Positions 43,501 through 53,285 of a stretch of DNA of 64,000 nucleotides are shown piece after piece (within the stretch, counting starts at the first letter, position 1; each line of letters opens with the position of its first letter). The stretch comes from Macrolepiota albuminosa (taxonomy: Eukaryota; Basidiomycota; Agaricomycetes; Agaricales; Agaricaceae), in assembly GCA_027475525.1 (NCBI GenBank), contig JAMWFC010000049.1:5068947-5132946 (forward strand). The letters run 5' to 3'. Made by a program: the position numbers and the translations under genes. Under the pieces are notes generated by a model. That model ran no database searches. It was not told the origin of the DNA and saw nothing but the letters and a program-made list of their open reading frames with translations.

Positions 43501-43994
43501 ACCACTATTGCTGGTCCTTGCTTCTGTACTTGTGTCGTCAACGACGACGGTCCCGGTTCAGTGGCAGCATTGGCCACATATTCCAAATGCTGTTCCGTAG
43601 GTGCAGTCCGGAATGGGGTGCTATGCGCAAACGCGCTGCCTTGTACCATTTCCGAGTACTGGGTAACGTCCGGTTGACCCTCCGAGGGAGCTGAAGAGCT
43701 CTCGGGCAATACCGGATACATCAGTGAGGGCATTTGGCTCGCTGGCAGCGACACTCCTGAGACCGCGGATCTATCTCCTGGTTTTCCACCAGGTCGTACA
43801 ATGGACATCATCCGTGATACGGATAGCCCACCAGGCATTCCATAGCTTGCGCTGACATCGCGAGGGGTCTTTTCGTCCCGCTTTGGCGGGGGTTGGTATG
43901 CTGACGCAGATTGCGTCTTCACAGCCTGAAGCACAGGTAAGTCACCTGCGTCTGCAGCTGAGAACGGAGGATCCGGATCAAGAGAGCCAGTCAT
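40494..43994 (-). CDS. gag: Gag-protease polyprotein of element D (1,166 aa)
   Basis: ATG at 43994. The N-terminal ~500 residues are low-complexity and charged. A retrotransposon Gag capsid domain follows (LEDWAMDVCYHLA...GEARNWFRRHVLH...ETFLDGIPADMRRALI), then a zinc knuckle CYNCGRSGHFAKEC, an acidic region, and an aspartic protease with LWDSGSTTTGITPQF and MIIGTPF. Entirely open, unlike the corresponding region of element C. It ends at the UGA that probably allows readthrough into pol. Confidence 0.94.
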   Translation of the reverse strand: MTGSLDPDPPFSAADAGDLPVLQAVKTQSASAYQPPPKRDEKTPRDVSASYGMPGGLSVSRMMSIVRPGGKPGDRSAVSGVSLPASQMPSLMYPVLPESSSAPSEGQPDVTQYSEMVQGSAFAHSTPFRTAPTEQHLEYVANAATEPGPSSLTTQVQKQGPAIVVSREDDNVVRLDKALTTPGSPELHRRAGKQPQVRHDGLRRVMDLESELESSDDEESKRSHSTLSIQLQLVLDRYPAVVKELTRKRLQLYVVKHLQLLAARSHDVPRADSSEYIKLFVRIFELEVVEYLKRKAARGSAVSTATPADSVECEMSVRRRAPLIMDAMELLNAPRQADESQQDYIRRQNAANRQRIVSGVPQQALSEVETVTTTPAEPEAALAVQEVKTPRKQVTIKEEVDEVHILEERTRPRRVVRRVHLVDNWNERVNYQRIRNQDLRDHGESFIDDQGVVFEGREGVTPVDDMRRQFAARTAEPDRDPGGSDDSSGHYERREPNHRNHDGGDRDRRNDDQDNNNRRDRGRQAGGLPAEQQVRQQPTARPERVVNEHLFRSPRAFSMPAPHDLRETTPGMNEAVRIHMDHMHDRLTRLVDDSLGVRFKFPAGVSPRKSDGKHIRAYAGGHRFSQLEDWAMDVCYHLAACCYGGDDMDQERIFVLHEFMEGEARNWFRRHVLHINRDKSHWTFKEVLIGLYNRFVNAATMQEARDAFRKAVYDAKTGVQTFYDDLVGHAQNMAVYPDEYTIRETFLDGIPADMRRALIRDDNLSPEVNTVTEFLAYAIRYEQSTRTANHYEQRSSRRGPVNRQAVKVGTFLAKRTEMENNRNPRFVVRKTIPGGQRPRSKPAGQLPAKDSRPVSGQNQVAPRGVVAPAARMAGKTAGVPGVGQRRPAGDPSACYNCGRSGHFAKECPAPPKAHIRAAHTAAAPSDVVSDDEDDEIVEETEEELQAEADGSEVDDAESVQIDGDEYVAVDVYDSNYYARDDEEEHLFALTECRGDQRVRMRRVTLQKATNKLQRPHYTPKEKECLVTYVDVNGHPAWTLWDSGSTTTGITPQFAHVNVICVHELEEPLMLQLGTVGSRAMVQFGVEVKIKTSGTSTKEYVDIANFDRYDMIIGTPFMRKNKVSLDFVNDMVVVNGTPLKAEKVVLNDTDGRLRRYCATEKRRDERN

Positions 43995-44105
43995 GGAAGC
44001 ACGTTTTCAGCGTGATGCCAACAGAGAATCGAGAGGTTTTGATGAGAGTTGCCTAGTCGGTAACAAGCCTAGAGTCTAAAGCCGATAGCAGAAGATTTAA
44101 AAAAA
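43995..44105 (-). other. 5' leader of element D
   Basis: Short leader beginning TTTTTTTAAATC next to the LTR on the minus strand. No TGG primer site. Confidence 0.5.
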
Positions 44106-44281
44106 TGTAACCTGGGGTTACTAGTTAGAACTATCTGTGTATTTCACACAGTGCTAAATCAGACCGCAATATCGGATTTGACTAGTACTTAGTGCGAAAA
44201 CAAGATGTTGGCTTATGTAATACTCTACTAATTGATTATAGCGTCGTTGACGCTGATGGTAATACGGATGACCCCGTTACA
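44106..44281 (-). repeat. 5' LTR of element D (176 bp)
   Basis: One difference from 32877-33052, a CpG to TpG change. Confidence 0.95.
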
Positions 44282-44286
44282 TTATA
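44282..44286. repeat. Target-site duplication of element D, right copy (TTATA)
   Basis: Matches 32872-32876. Confidence 0.93.
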
Positions 44287-44932
44287 CCATTTTCATTGTG
44301 CACGGACCACGTCATACTAGTGTGTTTAGCCAGCTTTGACCTGCCACCGGTGCTGAGCATCCGGGTTGACATGTTGCCGGGTCTGGGCCGTGGTGGCTGT
44401 GTTGCTGTCACTTGGTAGTGAGGCTAAATGTTTCCCCACTGTTTTGTCGGCTAAACCTTGTTCTCTTTTTCCCTCCTGTCTTCTCTTCTGCTCCTGGCTT
44501 CTCTGCTCTTTTTCTGGCGCTTCCGGTTGTTGTTTTTGCAGTGGGATTGGTGGTGTAGGTTTAGAGTGAATGGTGATGTGGGTAGGGAATTGACAATGGG
44601 TGTGTCAAGTCTTCGATCATGATTGGTTCATGATCATTTGATGGGATCGATCTCAGGGTTTTGGCCGTGATCATATCACCATCAAACCCTGCCGTGTCTG
44701 CCATTATATCATAGACTTTGTTGTTTCGGGTGCTGGCTGAGTTGTCCGGTGGTGTGCTGGTTGGTGTCCTGAGGTGCATGCGTCCTGGTCTATGGTTTTC
44801 GACCATTACAAGTGCTTACAGTTTTCAGCTATCTTGTATAGACTTTTTAGGACTTTTCAATAAAACTAGTGTTTTATATATTTGTCATCCTTTTTCCTCA
44901 GTTTCTGTCTCCGCTTTGAGACAGACGTATCA
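44287..44932 (-). repeat. 5' LTR of element G, outer part (646 bp)
   Basis: Continues the LTR after element D and ends at CAGACGTATCA, matching the outer end of the 3' LTR at 31088. Shared words include GCACGGACCA near the junction. Confidence 0.7.
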
Positions 44933-44937
44933 ATGAT

Positions 44938-47900
44938 AGCCTATCTACTGAACATGAAGACACTGAGGTTGTTGCGGATAGGGTATGTATTCAAAAGTTA
45001 ACATATACTTCAGTACTGACAATTTATACCAGAGCTACTACCATTGCACTAAAGTTAGAGTCATTGAAGATTCTATGCTGCATCTTCAGAACAATCAGGT
45101 AAAGTTATCTGTTTTTGCTTATCTTATTTGGTGTTCACCTCGTCATATGCATGTGGCTTAGCGTGTAAATCAGCTGAATGAGGAGTGGGTCAGAGTCAAT
45201 GCTCTGAACAATCAGCTATCACAGGTAAGAATATTTTCAGTCATTTCAAAGGCCCACTCTAAAAAGATTTTTTGTTAGATACAACAAGAACAAGTCGTAA
45301 CTGCATGGCATGCAAGAGGAATATATGGCAGAATGTCTTCCCAACTGCAGTCTGTCACCAGTGAAAAAGATTTCGCAGTCGAGGAATTAGCAGAGGTTGC
45401 TCAGGTCCTGGATGTGGCCTCTCCAACTGAAGAACACATTCAATCTTTGTCTCTTGTGGCCAGTAATGAGCCGGCTTCAAACCAAATCTCAGCCACCAAC
45501 AATCTTGTTCAGTGTGCCCAGGCTCTCCAGGCAGCAGCCATCACATCACATGCCCTTGATGAGCAGAGTCAAGATTACGAACGTTGATTTACATGTAAGT
45601 ACAAGCAACACTTGCAGCAGGTACTTGATGAACGTGAGCAGCGCTTTCAACACAAATTCAAGGAATGACTTCAACAGGAGCGTCAAATCATTTCTGCGCA
45701 ACTGGAGGCGGCTACTCAACAGCGGTTGCAGGAACTTGAGCACAATCATGAGCATTTATATCAATCCAAAATAGGTTGCATGCAAGAAGAACACCAGTGA
45801 GAAACTGCAGAGCTCACTAGAACTCGTAAAGAACTGGAGAATAGGATCCAAGAACTAGAACAAGTTAGATCTGAGGCAAGTCTACATTAAATATAACTTC
45901 CTTATAAGTTGATTGAATTTGGAAATAACAGGAATCTCGAGAACGTGAGCAACACTTTCAAGAAGAACACCGCATGCAAGAGGAACACCAGCAGGAAACT
46001 GTAGAGCTCACTAGAGCTTGTGAAGCACTGGAGAATAGGATCCAAGAACTAGAACAAGTTAGAACTGAGGCGAGTTTATAAAGATTAATTGAATTTGCGA
46101 ACAACAGGAATCTCAAGAACGCAAGCAACACTTTCAAGAAGAACTTGAGTAACGCCTTCAGCTGCAATGACAGAACCTTGCAACCCAAACAGCAGCTGAA
46201 ATCCAGCAGCGCTTGGATGAACAGGGTCGCATCCATGAACAATCCCTTCAAGCTCAAGTGAGCCATATTGAAGAGGAGCACCAGCAACAAATCACAGAGT
46301 CCACTATTGCTCATGAAGAGATGGAGAGCAGGATCCAGGAACTCAAAGAAGCTCAAATTCAGGTATAACCATTCATACTTTTTGAACAAGTATCGTTATT
46401 TCTATTGTTCACAGGTGGCAAATGCAACTGAGCAAGCTCGTACTTCTGCTGAAGCAGCTTCTTGCTCTGAGGCAGCCTTTGAATCCATTCTCAACCACAA
46501 TACTGAGGTCATATCAGATCTTCAAGGACAAGTTGAGGCAAGTTAAGTTCTATTCATGAAGAGGCTTATTTCTAACCACAAGCACAGCGTCTCAAAGCCC
46601 AAATTGCTTCCAATAACTCCCATCATGCATCAAGCAATTTGGGTGCCTCTGTACAACGTCCATTAAGTAACACTTTGTCAGATCAGGTGCATGACAGACT
46701 TCCAGCAGATCCTCAATTGGCTAGAATCCACGTATGTACAGTTCTCTCAATAACAAGTCTATTTTGTGGTTCATACTCTTTACTAGGCAACCCAAGACAG
46801 GCATTCTCAAAGATGAGCCTCCTTTGAGTTGGCAAGTGTTAAAGAGACAATTACCCCCCTTCTCCGTATTTCACGGCCATACTCTTCCGTGACTCCCCGA
46901 ACTCCTTGTCTACGTCTTCCTACTCTGCAGCCTTTGTCTCCTGCTTTTCCTGTGCCTGCCTCAAGGGGTCCACATTCTTCATCTCTACGCCAACCATTTA
47001 CACCAGCTCATCGCCAAAGACCACCAATTGGAGACAATTATCTTTGCTCTCCCTTTGCTTCAAATCAAGCTTCAAGTCATGTCTCAAGTCCAACACCATC
47101 TCAGAGGTCCATGCCAGGACTCCCAGATGATGTCTACTCCATGTTAACCAATCTTAGCGGTGCTGTCAACTCACTCCGTGAAGAGTGGAATGAAACTCGA
47201 AACTCATTTTCTGCAATGAACAGCAGTTTCTGTTTCTCAAAGGATATCCCGTCATTCCCCTTACAAGGCTCTTTCTAACTGACGCATCAAAGAACAATCC
47301 CGTGTTGATATGATGGCAAGTCTCGATTATGGATTCAGTTGTTGTCCTTTGCTTACGTTGCCCAATAGAAAGTAGTTCGCGATGCATTGAAGCCCAAACT
47401 TGGTATCACACATGATAGAGACATCAAGGAAGCAACTAAAGACCATTGGCATATGGCATCCCCTGAGGAGGTCAACAATTTCGACAATGGTGTAATTCCT
47501 GCCCCCTCATTGACTCCATTCCATCCTTACTAGGATGAGATACGGTGTCCCTGGAACGAATCCTTAGCTGAACAGTTTATAGACGAGATTCTGGCTGCTG
47601 GTAATGAACTGGGTAGTGAGACGAGAGAGAATGTTAAGACTCACTTCTTTCAGCGTCTATCAACTCTCAAGAAAGAGCTCACACGTCAGACTCCTCGATT
47701 TCACGAAACTGAAGTCCAAGCAACTCAACGAGCAGAAAGACAACATCTGATCACATTGGCAAGGGGCCGCGTACAGAATCGACAGATTACCGTAAGGTCT
47801 TCTACTCTATGAAGTATGACTGAGCTGATCCTTGGCAACACAGCTTTTTAAGTCTCGAGAGCAGATATGCAGAGAAGGGCTTAACAAGTCTGACCGTGCT

Positions 47901-48300
47901 ATTTGGGAGGTGCTCCTTCAGCTTGTTCTTACACTTGGGATGGAAGGACAGAGTTCTGATGAATCTGAAGATGAACCTGAAACTTTCTCTGTTTGGCGCC
48001 GGCCCTGGCATAATGAGCACATTACAGAACTCCTCCAGTTCATCGACAGTCATTGAGAGACTTTGAACAACTATGGGAATAATCGGTCTGGAAAGCCTTT
48101 CAGGAAGAGAGGGCGCAAGAGCAATCCACCACTCACCCAGGACCGGCCCATCATGAGGCTACCTTATAATCTCTACAGCAATGAGTTTCTCAATACAAGG
48201 CGTCTAGACCAACTCAACCACCTGGATGTTCAAAGCGCCATCGAGTTGCCAGAATTTAGTATGTTCTCTGTCCAAGTCCTGGAACCTGTTGTGAATTGAT
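44938..48300 (+). pseudogene. Coiled-coil family gene, copy 1, multi-exon, degraded
   Basis: The 5' end is lost at the element G LTR; the first recognisable exon (STEHEDTEVVADR) is followed by GTATGT. Several short exons match copy 2 (59192-61320): a VRVIEDSMLHLQNN-type exon, a QLNEEW-type exon, and Gln/Glu-rich coiled-coil exons ending in DRLPADPQLAR. Beyond 46829 are a Ser/Pro-rich exon, a segment PSLTPFHPY..CPWNESLAEQF, and a C-terminal block with MRLPYNLYSNEFL. In-frame TGA/TAG codons interrupt several exons (near 45585, 45667, 45797, 46149, 47531). No enzymatic motif was seen; the family is not one I can name. Confidence 0.6.
45778..46165 (+). repeat. Tandem duplication of an exon-intron unit (about 194 bp, two copies)
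   Basis: The unit starting GCATGCAAGA(A/G)GAACACCA and including CTGGAGAATAGGATCC (45834 and 46028) occurs twice, 194 bp apart, with the same intron between coiled-coil exons. A third, more diverged exon of the same type follows near 46265. Confidence 0.75.
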
Positions 48301-48938
48301 GCTCACGCTGTTTCCAGTGAACTGGCGCCACGTCCTGAACCATCACGCCCAGCATTGTTGCGCACCAGACCATCACATCATTCGTATTATAAGTATGTAT
48401 ATTCCCTGTTTTCTTGCTTACTCGTTGTATTAACACGAGTCACAGTAGTGATGCAGATGCCTAGTTGGCAACATTCCTATCATAGACGAACCAAATCCTA
48501 AATCGAAAGGTATTGACCTGATGCAGCAAGTCGATTTTATATTTTAGCAAGACAAGTAGTTATGAGTTTCTATTGCTAACAATACATATCAAGCTTGCAT
48601 GTTCCTTTATAATTTCATTGCCTCTTCTTCAGTTTCACTCAAGTTCTTTGCCTTCTTATTAATATCATCCTCAACATTTCCTAACACATCCTAGAAGCTG
48701 TTTGCCATGCTGAGATGGCACGATCACGCAATTGTTACAAATTTGAAAGTGACCTTCGACCCATTGGTAGCTGTTTGCCTACCCTCAATCATGCCAGAGA
48801 TCAACATCGTGACGATGCAGAGCTAGTCAATCATCGGCAATCACACATGTGGCTTTGTTACGCTCTGACCACCTTCATAACAGTCAGTCGCTAAATATCC
48901 GCTCTCCCTCATCGACATGACAAGCGTCCATCCACGAT
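48301..48938. other. Stretch without a supportable gene
   Basis: Mostly AT-rich. A possible decayed first exon of the bestrophin gene lies around 48700-48800, but no clear homology or splice site supports it. Confidence 0.35.
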
Positions 48939-50490
48939 TTGAGTCATAAATTGATCACTGATACTTCGGTTTCAGTGGTTAGCGCTGTGTCCAAATTGAC
49001 GCCCCATAAATTGGTTATCTCGAGCACTCTTCTGACTGTATTGGGTACCGTACTTGCTCTCGTTATATCGTTTAGGACGTCATCAGCATATGAACGGTGT
49101 GTAGACTATCTTATTGTGATTTCTATCTTCATTTAACGTCGACAGGTATCAAGAGGGTAAAAAGCTGTGGACAAGCATTGCAGTCACCTTGAACAACCTT
49201 GCCACACTGGTAAGGCTCATCATCATTTACTGTCGAAGTCGATTTTACAGGTGCTGTGTCTTTAACAGTTTTGGATCCAAGTTCCGGCCAAACAAGATAT
49301 CCCAGGTGTGTCTGAAGAACAGATGGTAATCATGAAGAAGAAGACCATGATCAACTTGGTAAGCGCTTCCTGACCTGCTAACCTCGAGTTACTCATCTTC
49401 TCCTCTGAAAAGATACAAGCTTTCTCGGTTGCTGTAAAGGTACGCAATCACACGAGTTCTCACGAAATTGTTTGTGGACTTTTTCCCCCATAGCACTTCC
49501 TCTGAGGCGAACATGGAGTGTACTACCAGGATCTTTACCCTCTGATTTGCTTCCTTCCACGCTACGCCAATGGAGGTGCTCCTTCGCCGCATGACAAACT
49601 TCCCTTGTGGAGTTCATCTGATGGTTACGAAGAATTCCACCAGAATAGGAACAAAAATCCCCGTTCCGCTCCCGACACCCCGAATCATCACCACCTGCAG
49701 CGCACTGAAGCTCTTCCTACTTATTCTGAGAATGGCTCTTTTATAGAGGACAACAATTCACGGACTTCGTGGTTCCGTTCCTTTAAGAGGAATAGCAAGT
49801 GTTCGGCTCGCAATTCTTTTGATCCTGAGAAGGTCTTGCCGGAAGTCGACAGTCATCACCCTCTAAAGCCCTCACGTAACCCGCCTTCGACATCACTTCA
49901 TGACTATATCCCTCTTCTAAGATTGTTTGCTTGGTTCGGCAGGGTGTTGATGAATAAAAAGCTGACGGAGCAAGAGATAGAGGAGAGGTTGAAGAGAAAG
50001 AAGCTTGACCAGGTCGAGAGCAACGTCCCTTTGGAAATTTGCCTGGTTCTGTCAGGGTGAGTGTCCTTGCTTTGCTGTCCGTCGCGAAGCTGATTGTTTT
50101 CATGCACAAAAGTTATGCTGCGTGTAAGTCAACACCCTATAATTTTGATCAAGTCTTCACCTCATTGGTTGGTCACAGCCCTCATGCAGGCAGGCCTCTT
50201 GCCGCCGGCCGTTTCTGTTGGAATTGTTGCCAATATCTCCTCATTGCTATCCAACCTTGAACGCATTAGAAATACCCATTTGCCTACCAGGCTCATTCGA
50301 GGATGTCTCTGTGGGTACATTCACCGACATCCTGATACCCGATCACCAAATCATCTGATCTCTTTGCCTTAGGTTGTACCTTTTATTCCTTCCCGTATGC
50401 ATCATGTTCTCTTGTGTCAAACTCCGCAACTTATGTACTCTACAGTTCCAAATTTTCAATTTCTTTGGATGGTGGACGATCCCAGGCTTC
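48939..50490 (+). pseudogene. Bestrophin-like (UPF0187/RFP-TM) anion channel gene, decayed
   Basis: Spliced reading gives the family's hallmark order. A hydrophobic segment ends in VISFRTSSAYER (donor 49097), then YQEGKKLWTSI (49146-49209), FWIQVPA (49269-49358), IQAFSVAVK (49413-49439), HFL-GEHG and LICFLPRYANG (from 49494), PLEICLVLSG (to 50056), NLERIRNT and finally FFGWWTIPGFS. The exon at 49494 has TGA at 49503-49505 where the family normally has Arg (HFLRGEHG). Near 50270 one base is missing within the RNTP(I)PFAYQAH motif. Introns are 50-60 bp GT-AG. It would be a membrane chloride channel if intact. Confidence 0.75.
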
Positions 50491-51423
50491 AGTAAGTCAT
50501 TCTCCCTCCACCATATAGTGATGCACTCCCACATTTCCTGACTAACTAGCTATCTCAGGCTGTGCAAATTCCAACTCAACGAGTCACCAACTTTCCTCAG
50601 ACCATGCCTAGTCTTGGTATCATTGCAATGACCACTACAACTCAAAGTCGATATCATGCGTCTGCCTATCCCATTGCTGGGTGTCTGGTACACTTCGAGG
50701 CTATTGTCGACCCTCAGAATCTTCTCAACATTTCCTGTGAAACCCTCCAGCAAAACAAGATCTCCACGTGCCCCATGTAGGTCCCTGCTTCTTTGACGAC
50801 GATGACGATGCACGTGAGGGGTGCTGGGGGCCGGGAGTCGACATTGGTGATGAAGTGGCAGAGGCTTGTGGAGAGGTGAAGTAGGACAAGGACGAGGTGG
50901 ATCACGACGATGTGGAAGGCAGGAGAGGCGGAGCGTGCGGCAAAATCGAAGTTGCCTCGAGCATTGTTCCGCTCGACAAGGCTCCCAATCCTGATGTCGA
51001 AATTGTGTAGGACATCAGCGGTGAGAGATTTTCCTGCTGTGAGGATCCAGACCTGGACCTCGACATTAGTGGTGAGGCATCAATAAACATCATACAAGTG
51101 TCCATACTGATGACCGGCGTAGACGGTTCCCTCAGCCGGTGTTGTAGTGGCACTGCCGCAGGTCTTTTTGGCATCTTCTCGAGCAGATCAGGGACATGAC
51201 CGCCCCACTGGCAGTTGGTAACGGTGTAGAAGTGGGTGAAACTTTGCGGCAGGATGAGAAGCTCAGTTTGGCAGTTGAGGCAAGCCGGACTAATCATGAT
51301 GTTACCAAACTCGTACGTCTTTGATCTCCTGAACCTTGACTAACTGGCTCAAACTTTTGACTATGTAGACTAAGCAGACCTTGGGTGTGCAAATTCTGCC
51401 AACGGCCTCATTGAGAACCTCCA
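50491..51423. other. Stretch without a supportable gene
   Basis: May include the decayed C-terminus of the bestrophin gene. ORFs here are short and on both strands, with no motif. Confidence 0.35.
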
Positions 51424-52943
51424 TTGTCGGCGTTCTCTAGGGATCCAGAAATAACAGGAGTTGATCCTGCGGCTGTCAACCTTCAGGACTCAGTATCGAC
51501 TCAACTGTCGAGGCAGTCCCCGTCTATATACCCTCCATCTAGTTCGACCACCTCTGAACCAGATTTGCCGCCATCTCCACAATCAGTGGTCTACGAGAAC
51601 GACAGACATGATTCTTCATATGATCCCATGGTCAATGAAACACAAATATATGACAGGGACAATGTCTCTTATCGTCTTCAACTGCTGGTCAACACCTCCC
51701 ACCTGCACGCTCAAAACCATCCACAGCAGACTTTGCAGCCATGGAAAAAACTGTTCAGAAGAAGCCGTCGACTCCGACGTTTTTTCAGCGGCTCCGTGGC
51801 AAATCAAAATCAAAACCGACGACTCCGACTGGATCATCCCCAGGCTTCGATCCCGCTGGGCCAGCATTGCGAACTCCTGCTGACTCTATTAACCACTGCT
51901 CATCTACAGCCACGGCCACCACGAGGGTCCTCCCAATTTCAACGCGGGTCTCCTGTCGAAACTCACACAGGCAGAGTGGTTGTGGTCCGCAAAAAGATGG
52001 AAGATGTAGCAGTCGCTGCGAAGCAAGCCAAGCAGGAAATGAAAGCTAGGGCATTGCGACGTGATCAAGGTTCCCCGAACAGGCAAAAAATATTTCCTGA
52101 TGTCATTGATCCAACGGATGTTGTTGACCTGCCGCCGCCGTCTTCAAATTATCCGTTTGCCATACAGGCCTCAGCGTTGGTGTCCAGGAGTCTCTAGGTG
52201 CAGCATTACTTGCTGATCATCTACCACCCCCACAAAGTCCTGGTATGTCAATCTCTGACCGTGATGATCACTGGAGAAAGGCTCTATTGCATGAGGCTGT
52301 CCATCACTTGCTGGATAACACGCCTGATACATCGTTTTCGATGCTACAAGGAACATCAATGCCTTTAACTTCGCCGCTGGTAGAGCATTCTCAGTCTTCC
52401 CGAGTACTTGAGACCCACTCAATACCATTGCTGGATCAGCGGATTACCAGTGATTCGCGGTTTTCGGGTACACCGCTCTCTATATCTATGAAGAAATCCA
52501 GTCAAAGTGTCACTTTAACTTCCTCAAAGTCTAGGTCCAGCCGACAAGGTAGCAGCAAGCTTTCACCGAGTGATGTCTCATCCGGTGTGCCGCCCCTTCG
52601 TTCGACAACACCTTCTGAGCCACTCACTCCACTCACGCCTGCTCCTCGAAAGCATGTCCTCAATCTCTCGCATTCCACATCACAGAATGAACTAGAACAC
52701 CATGGTCAGTCCGCGGAAGGATCATCACGTGCAACTTTAAGGAAAGCGGTGTCTTCCCCCAGTCTTTCGGAGGCATACGGGCCTGGTGCTCTGAGTTTGG
52801 ATCCAACGCCACCCCCGCTGTCTACACCCACTCAGTCATTTGTGTCCCTGAATGTATTGCAGGAAAAGCCAAGCCATGTCACGTTACAATCCTTCACGAC
52901 TAAACACGATCAAGAGTTGGCTGATGGCGGTAGTACTCCCTGA
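51424..52943 (+). pseudogene. Ser/Pro-rich hypothetical protein, frame-disrupted
   Basis: Coding character moves between two frames. KKPSTPTFFQRLRGKSKSK (51741 onward) is in one frame, VVVRKKMEDVAVAAKQAKQ... and FPDVIDPTDVVDLPPPSSNYPFAIQ (about 51960-52170) in another, then GVQESLGAALLADHLPPP and MSISDRDDHWRKALLHEAV (to 52943) back in the first. The last part is Ser/Thr/Pro-rich and probably disordered. Either two indels or unrecognised introns explain this. No catalytic motif or membrane segment is present, and I cannot assign a function. Confidence 0.45.
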
Positions 52944-53285
52944 AGATCTTGTGCGATGTCGGCCATGAATGGTCGTGCATCTTTGTCGTCTGAATATTCA
53001 CAACCATCACCAACAATGTCAGCCTTCCGTGACGCACTGCCTGACATGAATGGGGCCACTAATTCGAGCTCTTCTTGATTGTAGTATGGCCTATAGACCT
53101 ATGACTATTCTGTAATTAGTGCAGGTCGTATCCTTATTTGTGTCGGTGCCGAGCCGCTGGTGACTTCCTGATCCACTCCTTCAGTGACTCGCTGATCGAG
53201 TCGATCTCTGTTTCTTTGAGTGAAAATACAAAATTGTGTTTCTTCTGAACATTTTCCTCTGTAAAATTGTAAAAAGTTTCAATTT
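52944..53285. other. Stretch between the Ser/Pro-rich gene and element F
   Basis: AT-rich, no gene. The 3' terminal repeats of element F may lie here or up to 53460 but were not identified. Confidence 0.4.

Larger units (their letters stand above)
32877..44281 (-). mobile_element. Element D: chromodomain Ty3/gypsy element (11.4 kb) nested in element G
   Basis: Two 176-bp LTRs with one difference (TTACGTAAT at the 3' LTR, TTATGTAAT at the 5' LTR) and TTATA duplications. It has the same gene order as element C: gag-pro, a UGA, pol with chromodomain, and a third ORF. Lesions: TGA at 39138 in RT, TAG at 36741 in the chromodomain, TGA at 34237 and 34171 in ORF3. Gag-pro is fully open (1,166 codons). 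Like C it is tiled with small perfect hairpins. Confidence 0.95.
30142..44932 (-). mobile_element. Element G: non-autonomous LTR element (about 3.4 kb) split by element D
   Basis: Two diverged LTRs of roughly 950-970 bp share ends (TGAT...ATCA), central words (GGGGACTCCGAGCTGTGGCAAG, split here as GGGGACTCCG and AGCTGTGGCAAG) and the terminal CAGAC(A/G)TATCA. Between them are a primer site like that of A and B, a partial Gag and a polypurine tract, about 1.46 kb in all, with no pol. Element D is inserted in the 5' LTR. Flanks (..AGATGG and ATGATA..) do not give a clear duplication, as expected for an old insertion. Confidence 0.75.

Noticed and set aside
50550..51300. Genes on either strand
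   Set aside because: ORFs are short, without motifs, splice logic or conservation that I can see.
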